A DNA stretch of 16,381 bases from NCBI GenBank assembly GCA_964471555.1, contig CAYYGM010000097.1, positions 1 to 16,381 on the forward strand. The letters are read 5' to 3'. Below, piece by piece: positions 1 to 7,440 of the stretch. The translations under genes and the position numbers were made by a program. Numbering within the stretch: position 1 is the stretch's first letter; each line of letters starts with the position of its first letter. This stretch comes from JADLFV01 sp964471555. Lineage in GTDB: Bacteria > Planctomycetota > Phycisphaerae > Phycisphaerales > Phycisphaeraceae. The notes beneath the pieces are model-generated. The model was not told where the DNA came from and did no database searches. It worked only from the letters and a program-made list of their open reading frames with translations.

Positions 1-89
1 AAGGCCGGCAGCAGAATCGAAATCAGTAAAGCGATAATCGAAATTACGACTAACAGTTCAATCAGTGTAAATCCTTTGCGGCGCAACAC
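1..89 (-). CDS. Prepilin-like protein, N-terminal fragment cut by window edge
   Basis: Only the first 29 codons lie in the window; the gene runs off the left end. Read on the minus strand it begins with a short basic leader (MLRRKG) followed by FTLIELLVVISII and a hydrophobic stretch ending near LLPA. This is the type IV prepilin / type II secretion pseudopilin signature: cleavage is expected after Gly6, and the Glu is residue 5 of the mature chain. In planctomycetes this N-terminus heads very many solitary exported proteins, so an actual pilus role cannot be inferred. I chose the GTG at 89 because GGAGG (minus strand, positions 100-96) sits 6 bases upstream; a TTG directly after it (86) is an alternative. 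An ATG at about 102 is out of frame. The gene follows the two LamG/PEP-CTERM genes in the same direction after 90 bases with no visible terminator. Confidence 0.82.
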   Translation of the reverse strand, partial: MLRRKGFTLIELLVVISIIALLISILLPA

Positions 90-179
90 GGCAGGCCTCC
101 ATGTATTGGGGGTGGAACGAACCATTCGATTCGAAAACGCAGAGGACGCGGTCAGGCGACCCCTGCGGTGTCATGGAGG

Positions 180-1097
180 TTATTTGCCCCGACGAGGAAC
201 CAGCAGGGCCATCGCTCCCAACCCCAACATCAACAGCGATGCCGGTTCAGGAAGAGCTGACAGGTACTGATCCGCCACCTGCTGAGCGGTCAACTCACCG
301 GTCCACAGCGCCAACTCATCGGCACTGCCCACGTAACGCAGGGAGTTGGCATGACCTTTGCCGAACTGGTTGCGGCCGGTGGACAGAAAGTCCGTGCCGT
401 CGGTGAACACGCCGATGACCGTCTCTCCGCCGGCCACGCTTCCGCCGTCGATGTAAATGGTGGCGCGGCCTTCGGCTTCGTTCCAGGTGGCGGCCACGTG
501 GTGCCATTGACCATCGTTGTATGCGCCAGCCGAACGCACATCCGCCAGCACGGTGGTTTCACCCGCGCCGTTGGTGATGCGAATGCCGAACTTGCCGTCG
601 TTGTCGATGAAGGTGTACAGCGATCCCGTGCCGCCGGCATCCGCGCGGTACAACGTGCCGTACATGTAGGTCGGGGTGGGACCGGTGGTGGTCTTGACCC
701 AGTTGCTGGTCGAGCCCAGCGTACTGCTCATCACGTCTTTGGGGCTGGTCAGGGTCTGGATCAGATCGTTGGAGTTGGTGCCGGGCAACGTGAACCAGGA
801 ATTGCCCGCCTCGAACCCGCCGAAACCGCCGGCCGGGGTCAGCGCATTGCCGCTGGTGTCACCCATCACCACATCGCTGAGTGAGATGACTTTGGCAATG
901 CTGTCCGCGTAGGCGCTGTTGTCCACTTCGACCGCCATGGGATCGTCATAGACCGTGTCGTTCAGCCGCCAGTAGAACAGCGGGTTCTGACTGGTGACTT
1001 CACTGACGTAACTGGCCAGGGCCGGTCCCGCCCCAAAGACGAGCAGAGCACTCGCCAACAGGGCCGTCTTCAGTTGTCTTACTCCTCGAAACCGCAT
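180..1097 (-). CDS. Secreted LamG-domain protein with PEP-CTERM sorting signal (305 aa)
   Basis: An N-terminal signal peptide (basic residues, then LLASALLVFGAGPALA) is followed by a concanavalin A-like/LamG jelly-roll region over roughly residues 30-270. Recognisable elements are NPLFYWRLND, WVKTTTGPT, YTFIDNDGKFGIRI, WHHVAATW and ATIYIDGG. The last 24 residues form a PEP-CTERM signal: LPEPA, a hydrophobic helix and a terminal RRGK. Known biology: LamG domains often bind glycans, and PEP-CTERM proteins are exported and processed by an exosortase (none is encoded here). I chose the ATG at 1097 because AGGAGA lies 8 bases upstream. An in-frame ATG at 1154 would add 19 residues ahead of the signal peptide, abut the preceding stop codon and has no comparable ribosome binding site. 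The gene is 57 bases downstream of a close paralogue and probably cotranscribed with it. Confidence 0.9.
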   Translation of the reverse strand: MRFRGVRQLKTALLASALLVFGAGPALASYVSEVTSQNPLFYWRLNDTVYDDPMAVEVDNSAYADSIAKVISLSDVVMGDTSGNALTPAGGFGGFEAGNSWFTLPGTNSNDLIQTLTSPKDVMSSTLGSTSNWVKTTTGPTPTYMYGTLYRADAGGTGSLYTFIDNDGKFGIRITNGAGETTVLADVRSAGAYNDGQWHHVAATWNEAEGRATIYIDGGSVAGGETVIGVFTDGTDFLSTGRNQFGKGHANSLRYVGSADELALWTGELTAQQVADQYLSALPEPASLLMLGLGAMALLVPRRGK

Positions 1098-1154
1098 GGT
1101 CTCGTTCTCCTTTCTTGAAGAGAGCACAAGCGTCAAGTCGTGAAGGCGAACCAT

Positions 1155-2297
1155 TCACCTCCTCCGATAAATCGCAAGCAATCCGCCGAGGCCGAGCAGC
1201 ATCGCCGTGGCCGGTTCGGGGATAACCACGCCGGCCAGCGCTTCGTCGAAGCTGATATCCGCACCGACGCCGAAGCCCCAGTTGTCACCGAGGATCTGCA
1301 GGTCGGCGAGATTGACGTTGCCGTCGCCGGTGAAGTCAGCCTGGGCCCAGGTGGCGGTGGTGGACTGCCAGTTGTCACCGAGAATCTGCAGGTCCGCCAG
1401 GTTGACCATTCCGTCACCGTTGGCGTCGCCGGGGTGATAGCTGACCATGAAGGCCGACTGGTACTGAGCCTGGACGTCCGCCGCCGAGATCGCGCTGGTC
1501 CAGATGGCTAATTCATCAACGCTGCCTTGGTAGCGGCTGGCGTCGTTGGTGCCCTTGCCCAGACGGTGACGGTTGCTGGAGATGTAGTCGTCGCCATCGG
1601 CGAAGGCGCCGATGACGGTTTCGCCGCCGGCCGCTGCGCCGCCATCGATGTAGATGGTGGCTATGCCGGCCAGCTCATCCCAGGTGGCAGCCACATGGTG
1701 CCAGTTGCCGTCGTTGTAAGCGTTGGTCGAACGCACGTCGGCCAAAACAACCGCTTCGCCGGCGGCGTTGGTGATGCGCAGACCGAACTTGCCCGTGTTG
1801 TCAATGAAAGTGTACGACGCGCCGGTAGCGCCCTGGTCAATGCGATAGAGCGTGCCGTACGGGTTGCCGGTGGTCGGGCCGGTGGTGGTCTTGATCCACT
1901 GGGTGACCGAGCCTAGGGTGCTGCTCATTTCACCCTTGGGGTTGGTCAGGTGCTGAATGAAATCACCCGTGGTCAGCGCAGGGAAAGTCATCCACACGTT
2001 GCTGGCATCGAAGCCGTCGAAACCGCCGGTGGGGGTCAGTTGGTTGCCGCTGGTGTCGGCGACGACGATGCTGCTGGTGACGTTGGCCAGGCCGTCGTTG
2101 TCAGCCGTGGCGCTGTTGTCGATTTCACAGGCGATGGTGCCCAGGGCTGTGTCGTTGAGCCGCCAGTAGAACAACGGATTCTGGCCGGCGATCGTGCCGG
2201 CGTAATCCGCCATGACCTGCCCCGCCAGCCCCACGGTCAGCAGCCCAGCAGCCAAACAGCAAACCCCCCACCGTCTGATGCACGATTTGTTGCCCAT
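1155..2297 (-). CDS. Secreted LamG protein with dockerin-like repeats and PEP-CTERM signal (380 aa)
   Basis: The order of parts is a signal peptide (residues about 1-30, ending VMA-DYAG), a LamG-like region (about 35-280), two dockerin-like calcium-binding repeats (about 286-310 and 320-340), and a PEP-CTERM tail in the last 22 residues (IPEPA, hydrophobic helix, YRRR). The repeats contain DANGDGMVNLADLQ and DFTGDGNVNLADLQ, each with the D-x-N/T-x-D-G loop and the LADLQILGDNW continuation. The LamG part closely matches the protein encoded just downstream, so this is a tandem duplication. The start at 2297 is supported by AGGAGA 6 bases upstream; the reading frame extends to an ATG at 2372, but that N-terminus lacks a signal-peptide shape. 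In planctomycetes such dockerin repeats occur without cellulosomes, so cohesin binding should not be assumed. Confidence 0.9.
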   Translation of the reverse strand: MGNKSCIRRWGVCCLAAGLLTVGLAGQVMADYAGTIAGQNPLFYWRLNDTALGTIACEIDNSATADNDGLANVTSSIVVADTSGNQLTPTGGFDGFDASNVWMTFPALTTGDFIQHLTNPKGEMSSTLGSVTQWIKTTTGPTTGNPYGTLYRIDQGATGASYTFIDNTGKFGLRITNAAGEAVVLADVRSTNAYNDGNWHHVAATWDELAGIATIYIDGGAAAGGETVIGAFADGDDYISSNRHRLGKGTNDASRYQGSVDELAIWTSAISAADVQAQYQSAFMVSYHPGDANGDGMVNLADLQILGDNWQSTTATWAQADFTGDGNVNLADLQILGDNWGFGVGADISFDEALAGVVIPEPATAMLLGLGGLLAIYRRR

Positions 2298-2504
2298 GTG
2301 TCTTCTCCTTTCAAGAGAAATGAATGAATTGGCGCTGATACGTTCAAAACCAAGGCACTCACAGTCGAACATCTGCCTCTCTCAAAACTCTCACCCGTTG
2401 ATCACACTCGCCCAGCCTGTGCTTGACGGTGAGAAGCCGCACGATGCGCCGAGACGCATGCGTGGCGACGTTCGCGTTTAAGATGACAGGTGACGTTTGC
2501 GGAT

Positions 2505-2529
2505 CTGGTTACCTCCCGCCGCGAACCAG
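2505..2529 (-). promoter_or_regulatory. Small hairpin in presumed leader of LamG operon
   Basis: CTGGTT (2505-2510) and AACCAG (2524-2529) form perfect 6-bp arms around a 13-base loop. On the minus strand the loop carries a purine run, GGGAGG. It would be one of the first elements of the transcript if the promoter at 2558-2585 is real. I do not recognise a known riboswitch family. Confidence 0.25.
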
Positions 2530-2557
2530 CGATCACACCGCACTGGATATTAACTAA

Positions 2558-2585
2558 TAAATACCACATTTAAAATCTATGTCAA
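2558..2585 (-). promoter_or_regulatory. Candidate promoter for LamG/PEP-CTERM operon
   Basis: On the minus strand TTGACA (2585-2580) is a perfect -35 hexamer, followed after 16 bases by TATTTA (2563-2558), a weak -10. It lies in the most AT-rich part of the intergenic region. It would give a leader of about 250 bases before the ATG at 2297. The call rests on hexamer matching only, and planctomycete promoter consensus is not well established. Confidence 0.35.
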
Positions 2586-2826
2586 TAGGATAATAATAGG
2601 CGGGTGTAATATATTTGCCGATGCGCAGAAACACCCCTGCAACTGAGCCTTCTTCTTGACACGACCTTCACCACATGATGCGAGAAGACCAGCAAAATAT
2701 TCACAAGTTATTATATTTAAGATAATTATGATTGAAAAATACCGCGCAGCACCATCGTGCAGCCCCGGTAATCTGAACCAGAGAGGCTTGTCAGAACAAT
2801 AAAATCCAATTCCGAGGCGAAGCCTG

Positions 2827-2855
2827 TTGACAAGTGGATAATAATGGATTACTTT
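2827..2855 (+). promoter_or_regulatory. Candidate promoter for GntR/LacI regulator gene
   Basis: TTGACA at 2827-2832 is a perfect -35 hexamer; 17 bases later TACTTT (2850-2855) is a poor -10. An alternative -10 is GATAAT at 2837-2842, which has no good -35. The choice matters. With the first promoter the transcript starts near 2862, after the GGAGG at 2857-2861; with the second the GGAGG is transcribed. Confidence 0.35.
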
Positions 2856-2908
2856 TGGAGGAACAGAGTTGATATTATTGGGGCGATCTTCTCCAGGGGC
2901 AGTTGCAT

Positions 2909-4057
2909 ATGGTCATCGCTTACGACGTGATTTTTGAAAGCCCGCCGCTGAATGCCCAGGATGTCAGCGATCAACTGCGGCGCGCCATCGCTGACGGCCG
3001 GCTGCAGTATGGCGACCGGCTGCCCACCATCAGGCAGATCATGACCGAGACGGGCTTGCCTTACGGCACCATCAACCGGGCCCTGAGCGCGCTGGCCGAC
3101 GAAGGCATCCTGGTTTCGCGCAAACGGGGCGGCACGCTGGTGAATGTCCCGCGCAAGCAATCCGCGCTGGGCCATGTCACCAGGCTCAACGCTTACGCTC
3201 TGGTGATCCCCGAGCTGAACATCGGGTTCTATCCCAACCTGGTCAAGTCGTTTGAAACGTCCGCCAGCCAGGTGGGCCGCCGCATGATCGCCTGTGCCAG
3301 CAACAATGACATACACAAGCAAGGCGACATCCTCGTTCAACTCATGGCCGAGGGCATCAGCGGTGTCGCCCTGTTGCCCGTGACCAGTGGCCCGCCGCCC
3401 CGCCATCAGGTGCAGATGCTTCACAAGCAGCAGATTCCCCTGGTGCTGCTGCACCGCGGCGTCGATGGCGTGCGCGCGCCGCAGTTGACGTTTCCTGCTG
3501 ACGAAATCGGACAGATGGCCGGTCGCGCCATGCTGGAGCGCGGCCATCGGCGGATCGGGTTCGTCTCCCTGCAACCGTCAGCCGCCACCGCGGGGTACAT
3601 GCGTGGTCTTCGTTCCGTCGTGGATCAGGCGGGCGCCCAATGGCCCGAATCATGGTCCTATGTGGGCGATCTGCTTTCCGCCACCGAGGTCAAAAACCAA
3701 TTTGCTCCCCAATTGACCGCCTGGCTTCAGAAAATCCTGCGCAGCAAGCAACGGCCAACCGCGTTCTTCACCAGCTTTATTCCCGTGGGCGAGTTGGTTT
3801 ATCTGATCGCCACACGCATGGGGCTGCGCGTGCCTGAAGATCTGTCGATCGTGACGGTGGGTGGAGCGCAGCGCGACGGCGCGATCGCTCAGGAACTGGC
3901 CACCGTGGTGGTCAATGAGTCCTTCACCGGCAACCGGGCCATCGAACTGCTCGAGCAGATGTCCAGCGGACAATTGCCGTTGAACAGCAACGTCTCGCAC
4001 CAGATCCAGTTTGCATTCGATCTGGGCCTCAGCCTGCATCCATGGCAAACCTGTTGA
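2909..4057 (+). CDS. GntR/LacI hybrid transcriptional regulator (382 aa)
   Basis: Residues about 14-80 form a GntR-type winged helix-turn-helix: GDRLPTIRQIMTETGLPYGT, then INRALSALADEGILVSRKRG. The remainder, about 94-370, is a LacI-type periplasmic-binding-protein-like effector domain, with GHRRIGFVS, PTAFFTSFIPVGE and VPEDLSIVTVGG as typical landmarks. This is the architecture of AraR-like regulators, which bind an operator as dimers and release it on binding a sugar or sugar phosphate. The ATG at 2909 has only a weak AGGGG upstream. A TTG at 2903 would add two residues. The strong GGAGG at 2857-2861 is 47 bases away and cannot serve this start. A solute symporter follows on the same strand after 181 bases, so it is the likely target, along with the divergent LamG genes. 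The identity of the sugar cannot be read from sequence. Confidence 0.9.
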   Translation: MVIAYDVIFESPPLNAQDVSDQLRRAIADGRLQYGDRLPTIRQIMTETGLPYGTINRALSALADEGILVSRKRGGTLVNVPRKQSALGHVTRLNAYALVIPELNIGFYPNLVKSFETSASQVGRRMIACASNNDIHKQGDILVQLMAEGISGVALLPVTSGPPPRHQVQMLHKQQIPLVLLHRGVDGVRAPQLTFPADEIGQMAGRAMLERGHRRIGFVSLQPSAATAGYMRGLRSVVDQAGAQWPESWSYVGDLLSATEVKNQFAPQLTAWLQKILRSKQRPTAFFTSFIPVGELVYLIATRMGLRVPEDLSIVTVGGAQRDGAIAQELATVVVNESFTGNRAIELLEQMSSGQLPLNSNVSHQIQFAFDLGLSLHPWQTC

Positions 4058-4064
4058 CGTCAAC
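4053..4064. promoter_or_regulatory. Candidate operator palindrome GTTGACGTCAAC
   Basis: A perfect 12-bp palindrome with a central CG overlaps the regulator stop codon (TGA at 4055-4057). Its left part, TGTTGACG, is repeated at 4083-4090. Palindromes with a central CG are typical of operators for LacI-family and AraR-type hybrid regulators, and the site lies between such a regulator and a transporter gene. Function as an operator is inference. Confidence 0.4.
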
Positions 4065-4159
4065 GCACCACGACGAGGAATGTGTTGACGCCCGACTGCA
4101 ATCCCGCACCACTTGGGGGGTTTCGCCCGGTGTGATCGCAATCCCGATGGCGCAAGCCG

Positions 4160-4205
4160 GTGTCGGCGCCGCAGGGCTGGTCTCCGACACGTCACGACTT
4201 TTTTT
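4160..4205 (+). terminator. Terminator- or attenuator-like hairpin with T run
   Basis: GTGTCGG (4160-4166) pairs perfectly with CCGACAC (4184-4190) around a 17-base loop. After 8 more bases comes a run of seven T (4199-4205). The gap between stem and T run is longer than in a classical intrinsic terminator, so efficiency is doubtful. It stands 33 bases before the symporter start, and I see no promoter after it, which makes attenuation or leaky termination possible. Confidence 0.4.
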
Positions 4206-4238
4206 CATGCACCCCATCAGCCCGGATCGTGAGGCTTC

Positions 4239-5768
4239 ATGTCCCCGGCACTGCTACTGGTTTCCGCTTATCGGCTCGTCCCTTTGGATTGGATAGTCAT
4301 CGCACTCTATGCCGCGGTCATGCTGGCCATCGGCTGGTACTACAGCCGGCGAATGCACGACAGCGACGACTATCTGCTGGGCGGACGCACCATGAAGGCC
4401 TGGACCGTCGGCCTGTCCATGTTCGCCGCCTTGTTCAGCACCATCACCTATCTGTCGCTGCCCGGTGAAATGGTGCTCAAGGGCCCGGTCTATCTGGCCA
4501 GCGCCCTGGCGGCCCCGGTCATCTTCGTGATCGTGGGCTGGCTGTTCATTCCCACCTTCATGCGCTTGAAGACAGCCAGCGGTTACGAGCTTCTGGAAAC
4601 CCGGCTGGGCATTTCCGTGCGCATGGTCGGCGTGCTGCTGTTTCTGAGTTTGCGCGTGCTGTGGATGGCGGTGATCACCTACGCCACCGTCAACCTGGTG
4701 CTGGTGCCGCTGACGGGGATGGATCCAAAGTACACACCCTGGGTCTGCGCTCTGCTGATGGTCATCACCATCATCTACACCTCGATGGGCGGACTGCGGG
4801 CGGTGGTGGTGACCGACGCGCTGCAATCGCTGATCCTGCTGGTGGGTGCTGTGGTGGCGCTGACACTGGTCACGATCACTTTGGGCGGCGTGGGAAACTG
4901 GTGGCCCCATCAATGGGATGCCAGTTGGGGCGAACTTCACTGGGTGTATGATCCCACCGGCCAACGCAGCGTCCTGGGCGCGTTCTTCGCCGCCCTGCTC
5001 TGGAATGTCTGCACGTTCGGCTCCGACCAGGTCGCCATCCAACGCTACCTGGCCACGCGCAATCTCAACTCGGCCCGCTGCATGCTGGGCGTTTCGCAAA
5101 TCCTGAACGTGCTGGTCTATGTGCTGCTTGCGGGTCTGGGCCTGGCCCTGTTCGCGTACTTCAAGTCCGACCCTTCTCGCCTGCCGCCCGGCAAAACCCT
5201 GCAAAGCGCCTGCGATCAATTGTTCCCCAGCTACATCGTCTCCGGCCTGCCTGCCGGGTTCAGCGGCCTGATCATTGCCGGTCTGCTGGCCGCCGCCATG
5301 AGCAGCCTTTCAGCCGGCATCAACTCCATCTGTGCCGTGATCAGCGCCGACCTGATCGACCGCTTCCGCCACACCGGGGCCAAAGCCACACACACCGTCC
5401 TGCGCGACAAGATCATCTCCGTGGCTGTGGGACTGGTGGTCATCCTTCTCAGCGGCAGCGTCTCGTTCATCCAGGGCAACCTCCTGACGCTGGCCTTCAA
5501 GCTGGTCAACCTGTTGACCGCCCCGTTGTTCGGGCTGTTCTTCATGGCCCTGTTCGTCCGCCGCGCCACTGCCTTCTCCACGCTCGTCGGCGGTGTTGTC
5601 GGCATTGTCGTCGTGGTCGGCATCAACTACTGGGAAGGGATCTTCGGCACCACGCCCCCCATCGATTTCTTCTGGGCCATGCCGCTGAGTCTGATCTGCC
5701 AGATCGCAGTCGGCGTCGCGGCCAGTTATGTGCTTCCGCTGGGGAAACCGCGGCCCATGTTGAACTGA
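4239..5768 (+). CDS. Sodium:solute symporter (SSS family), 509 aa
   Basis: This is a multi-spanning inner-membrane transporter with about 13 predicted hydrophobic helices, the usual number and length for the family. Landmarks are the first helix at about residues 16-35, then the SDDYLLGGRTM loop (about 42-52), a second helix with FAALFSTITYLSL, and MGGLRAVVVTDALQSLILL at about 182-200, which matches the family signature after helix 5. AAAMSSLSAGINSI in helix 9 is the segment expected to help form the sodium site. Family members couple Na+ entry to uptake of sugars, amino acids, vitamins or carboxylates; the neighbouring sugar-type regulator suggests a carbohydrate, but that is inference. The ATG at 4239 has a modest GAGG 4 bases upstream. 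The gene ends 16 bases from the stop codon of the convergent glycosyltransferase gene. Confidence 0.92.
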   Translation: MSPALLLVSAYRLVPLDWIVIALYAAVMLAIGWYYSRRMHDSDDYLLGGRTMKAWTVGLSMFAALFSTITYLSLPGEMVLKGPVYLASALAAPVIFVIVGWLFIPTFMRLKTASGYELLETRLGISVRMVGVLLFLSLRVLWMAVITYATVNLVLVPLTGMDPKYTPWVCALLMVITIIYTSMGGLRAVVVTDALQSLILLVGAVVALTLVTITLGGVGNWWPHQWDASWGELHWVYDPTGQRSVLGAFFAALLWNVCTFGSDQVAIQRYLATRNLNSARCMLGVSQILNVLVYVLLAGLGLALFAYFKSDPSRLPPGKTLQSACDQLFPSYIVSGLPAGFSGLIIAGLLAAAMSSLSAGINSICAVISADLIDRFRHTGAKATHTVLRDKIISVAVGLVVILLSGSVSFIQGNLLTLAFKLVNLLTAPLFGLFFMALFVRRATAFSTLVGGVVGIVVVVGINYWEGIFGTTPPIDFFWAMPLSLICQIAVGVAASYVLPLGKPRPMLN

Positions 5769-5784
5769 CTCGATATCGGCAGGC

Positions 5785-7416
5785 TCACTCCTGCTCCAAA
5801 TGCTTGCGCACCTCGTCCAGGGTGTTCTGGAACTGCCCGGGATTGACCGATCGCTTGAGCAGCAGGTGATCGCCGCAGTCGGCCACCATGCGATAGCCAT
5901 CAAACATCAGATGTTGCAGATCCTCCGGGTAAGCTTCCAGCCGTTTGAACCAGGCCGGATTCACGTCGAGGATCTGCAGCGCCGGGGGATGTTTGCGGAA
6001 GACCTCCCGGAAGTGATTGGCCCAGTCCTCCAGCACCATGGGCGGAACGACGTTGTCACTGCGCGTGGCGTTGTCGCGCCGGCAGATCAGATAAAGCATC
6101 GGCTGTTGCCAGGCATAAATGGTTTGATCGGGCGTGGAGCGCATTTCCACGTTCTTCATCAGGCGGTTAAGTCTTCGCCCCTGGGCTTTGGGCAAGTCGA
6201 ACGTGCCGACGGGCGTCTCCAGCGTGTAGCGCTGATCAGCCGCGGGCGGCATCGTCCAGGCATTGGTATCCAGTCCATCCACCGGCGCCACCATCAGGGC
6301 CGGCAAACTCAACCATGACAACGCCAGCACCAGCCACACCGGTGCAGCGACAATCCAGTGTCGCCGCAGCCACGGCCCGCACGCCACCGCGAATCCGATG
6401 AGCATCACGCCCTGCCCGGCCATCAGCACCGCTGCGAAGTCCGGCTGCTTGTACACTTTCACCAGTGACAGCACCGACCAAACCGACAGCGCGGTCCAGG
6501 CGAGGGCTTTGTATTTGTCTTCCTGCTGCTTGCGGAACTTCAGCCAACGATACGCCGCCGCGATCAGGCCGACCACGCCCAGCGCGATGACCAACTGCGG
6601 ATAGAACGTGCGCAGGAACAGATAGTTGGGCCAGGCCGTCAGGTGCACCAGGAAAAACCTGGCCAGACGGTCCGGCGACACGAAGTCGATGCGCTGATAG
6701 ACCACCTCCGCCACTTTCACCGGATCGGGCCCCAGCCGCGACAGCACGATCGGCAAACTGTCCGCGTAGTAAATCAACAAAGGCACAAGCGCGACGAGAA
6801 ACGCGCCCAGCACGCTCCAGCCCTGCTTCCACCACTGCCGCCACTGCTTGCCGGGCAACATGGCGATGCTGATCAGGATGGCGCAGGCGACCAGCCCGTA
6901 CGCGGCCGTGTCCTGGCGGAAGTAGAACGACACCCCGGCCGCCAGACCGCAAGCCATCGCCCGTCGTGTGCCGGGTTGTTCCAGATACCACAGCAGCACG
7001 CGCAATTGCGCGAACATCAGCAGGCTGTAAAACACCTTGTGCCACAGGCCGGGGATCAGGACGATGGTGGCGACGCAGGCGATCGCAGCCCAGCGCGGCA
7101 TGAACTTGCGGGCGATGTCGTAGGCCAGGCCGTTTTTCAGCGCCATCAACACCGCCAGCACCGCCCGCCCCGTCAGCACGTTGACGCCGAACACGCTGAA
7201 CACGCCGGCCAGGAGCCAGTATCGTCCCGGCGGGTACGACCAGAAATCAACCAGCGGCCGCTGCCCATGCATCACGCGCACCGCGCCGTACAGGGAAAAG
7301 CCTTCATCATTGAGCGATGAAGCATCCAGAAACGTGTGGGCATAGCTCAGGTAGTACAACACACTGCCGAGCATCAACCCGAGCATGATCCAGAAGTCAC
7401 AGCGAGGTCGGCGCAT
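5785..7416 (-). CDS. GT-C type membrane glycosyltransferase, PMT/ArnT-like (543 aa)
   Basis: This is a polytopic membrane protein with a hydrophobic helix near residues 8-30. The first external loop carries the acidic pair DE at 37-38, then RPLVDFWSYPPGRYW (53-67). The acidic residues after helix 1 and the Y-P-P-G motif are typical of lipid-linked sugar transferases of the GT-C fold (protein mannosyltransferase, ArnT, RgtA-D group). About ten more hydrophobic segments follow to about residue 420. A soluble C-terminal part, with WQQPMLYLICRRDN and DYLxLLK-like elements near the end, probably lies on the outer face. The reaction would be transfer of a sugar from a polyprenyl-phosphate donor to an unknown acceptor. 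I chose the ATG at 7416; the frame stays open to 7593, but that 59-residue extension is basic and unlike this family, and it overlaps the divergent gene. Confidence 0.85.
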   Translation of the reverse strand: MRRPRCDFWIMLGLMLGSVLYYLSYAHTFLDASSLNDEGFSLYGAVRVMHGQRPLVDFWSYPPGRYWLLAGVFSVFGVNVLTGRAVLAVLMALKNGLAYDIARKFMPRWAAIACVATIVLIPGLWHKVFYSLLMFAQLRVLLWYLEQPGTRRAMACGLAAGVSFYFRQDTAAYGLVACAILISIAMLPGKQWRQWWKQGWSVLGAFLVALVPLLIYYADSLPIVLSRLGPDPVKVAEVVYQRIDFVSPDRLARFFLVHLTAWPNYLFLRTFYPQLVIALGVVGLIAAAYRWLKFRKQQEDKYKALAWTALSVWSVLSLVKVYKQPDFAAVLMAGQGVMLIGFAVACGPWLRRHWIVAAPVWLVLALSWLSLPALMVAPVDGLDTNAWTMPPAADQRYTLETPVGTFDLPKAQGRRLNRLMKNVEMRSTPDQTIYAWQQPMLYLICRRDNATRSDNVVPPMVLEDWANHFREVFRKHPPALQILDVNPAWFKRLEAYPEDLQHLMFDGYRMVADCGDHLLLKRSVNPGQFQNTLDEVRKHLEQE

Positions 7417-7419
7417 GGC

Positions 7420-7430
7420 GGTATCATACC
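7420..7430. promoter_or_regulatory. Palindrome between divergent starts, possible shared -10 element
   Basis: GGTATCATACC is a perfect palindrome around a central C, lying in the 24 bases between the two divergent ATG codons (7416 minus, 7441 plus). It contains TATCAT on the plus strand and TATGAT on the minus strand, each one mismatch from TATAAT. No good -35 hexamer was found at normal spacing on either side. If used, the minus transcript would begin almost at the start codon. Confidence 0.35.
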
Positions 7431-7440
7431 GGGCCGAACG

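Larger units (their letters stand above)
2298..2902. promoter_or_regulatory. Divergent AT-rich intergenic region between LamG operon and regulator gene
   Basis: This 605-base stretch separates the minus-strand LamG genes from the plus-strand regulator. It holds no convincing ORF, tRNA or structured RNA that I recognise. The middle, roughly 2540-2750, is clearly richer in A+T than the flanking coding sequence. It contains candidate promoters in both directions, a small hairpin in the presumed LamG leader, a 10-bp palindrome ACGCATGCGT at 2454-2463, and the direct repeat GGATAATAAT at 2588-2597 and 2836-2845. Confidence 0.6.

Noticed and set aside
351..884. Plus-strand open frame over the first LamG gene
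   Set aside because: It is the complement of strongly supported LamG coding sequence; no domain and no ribosome binding site.
2298..2560. Possible known riboswitch in the LamG leader
   Set aside because: I could not match the sequence to any conserved riboswitch core that I know; only a simple hairpin is visible.
2849..3574. 241-codon minus-strand open frame over the regulator gene
   Set aside because: It is antisense to a well-supported GntR/LacI protein and has no recognisable domain or ribosome binding site.
4254..5219. 321-codon minus-strand open frame over the symporter gene
   Set aside because: It is antisense to a clear transporter; its product is Gln/His/Arg-rich low-complexity sequence from complementary G+C-rich codons.
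5310..5903. 197-codon minus-strand open frame at the convergent junction
   Set aside because: It overlaps both the symporter and the end of the GT-C gene, and its composition (Asp/Glu/His-rich) is that of a shadow frame.
6236..7045. 269-codon minus-strand frame inside the GT-C gene
   Set aside because: It runs in another frame of the same strand as a clear membrane glycosyltransferase and encodes an Arg/Gly/Ala-rich product.
7336..7440. Upstream extension of the first methyltransferase
   Set aside because: It would overlap the start of the divergent GT-C gene, and the added residues match no methyltransferase element; ATG 7441 is a better start.
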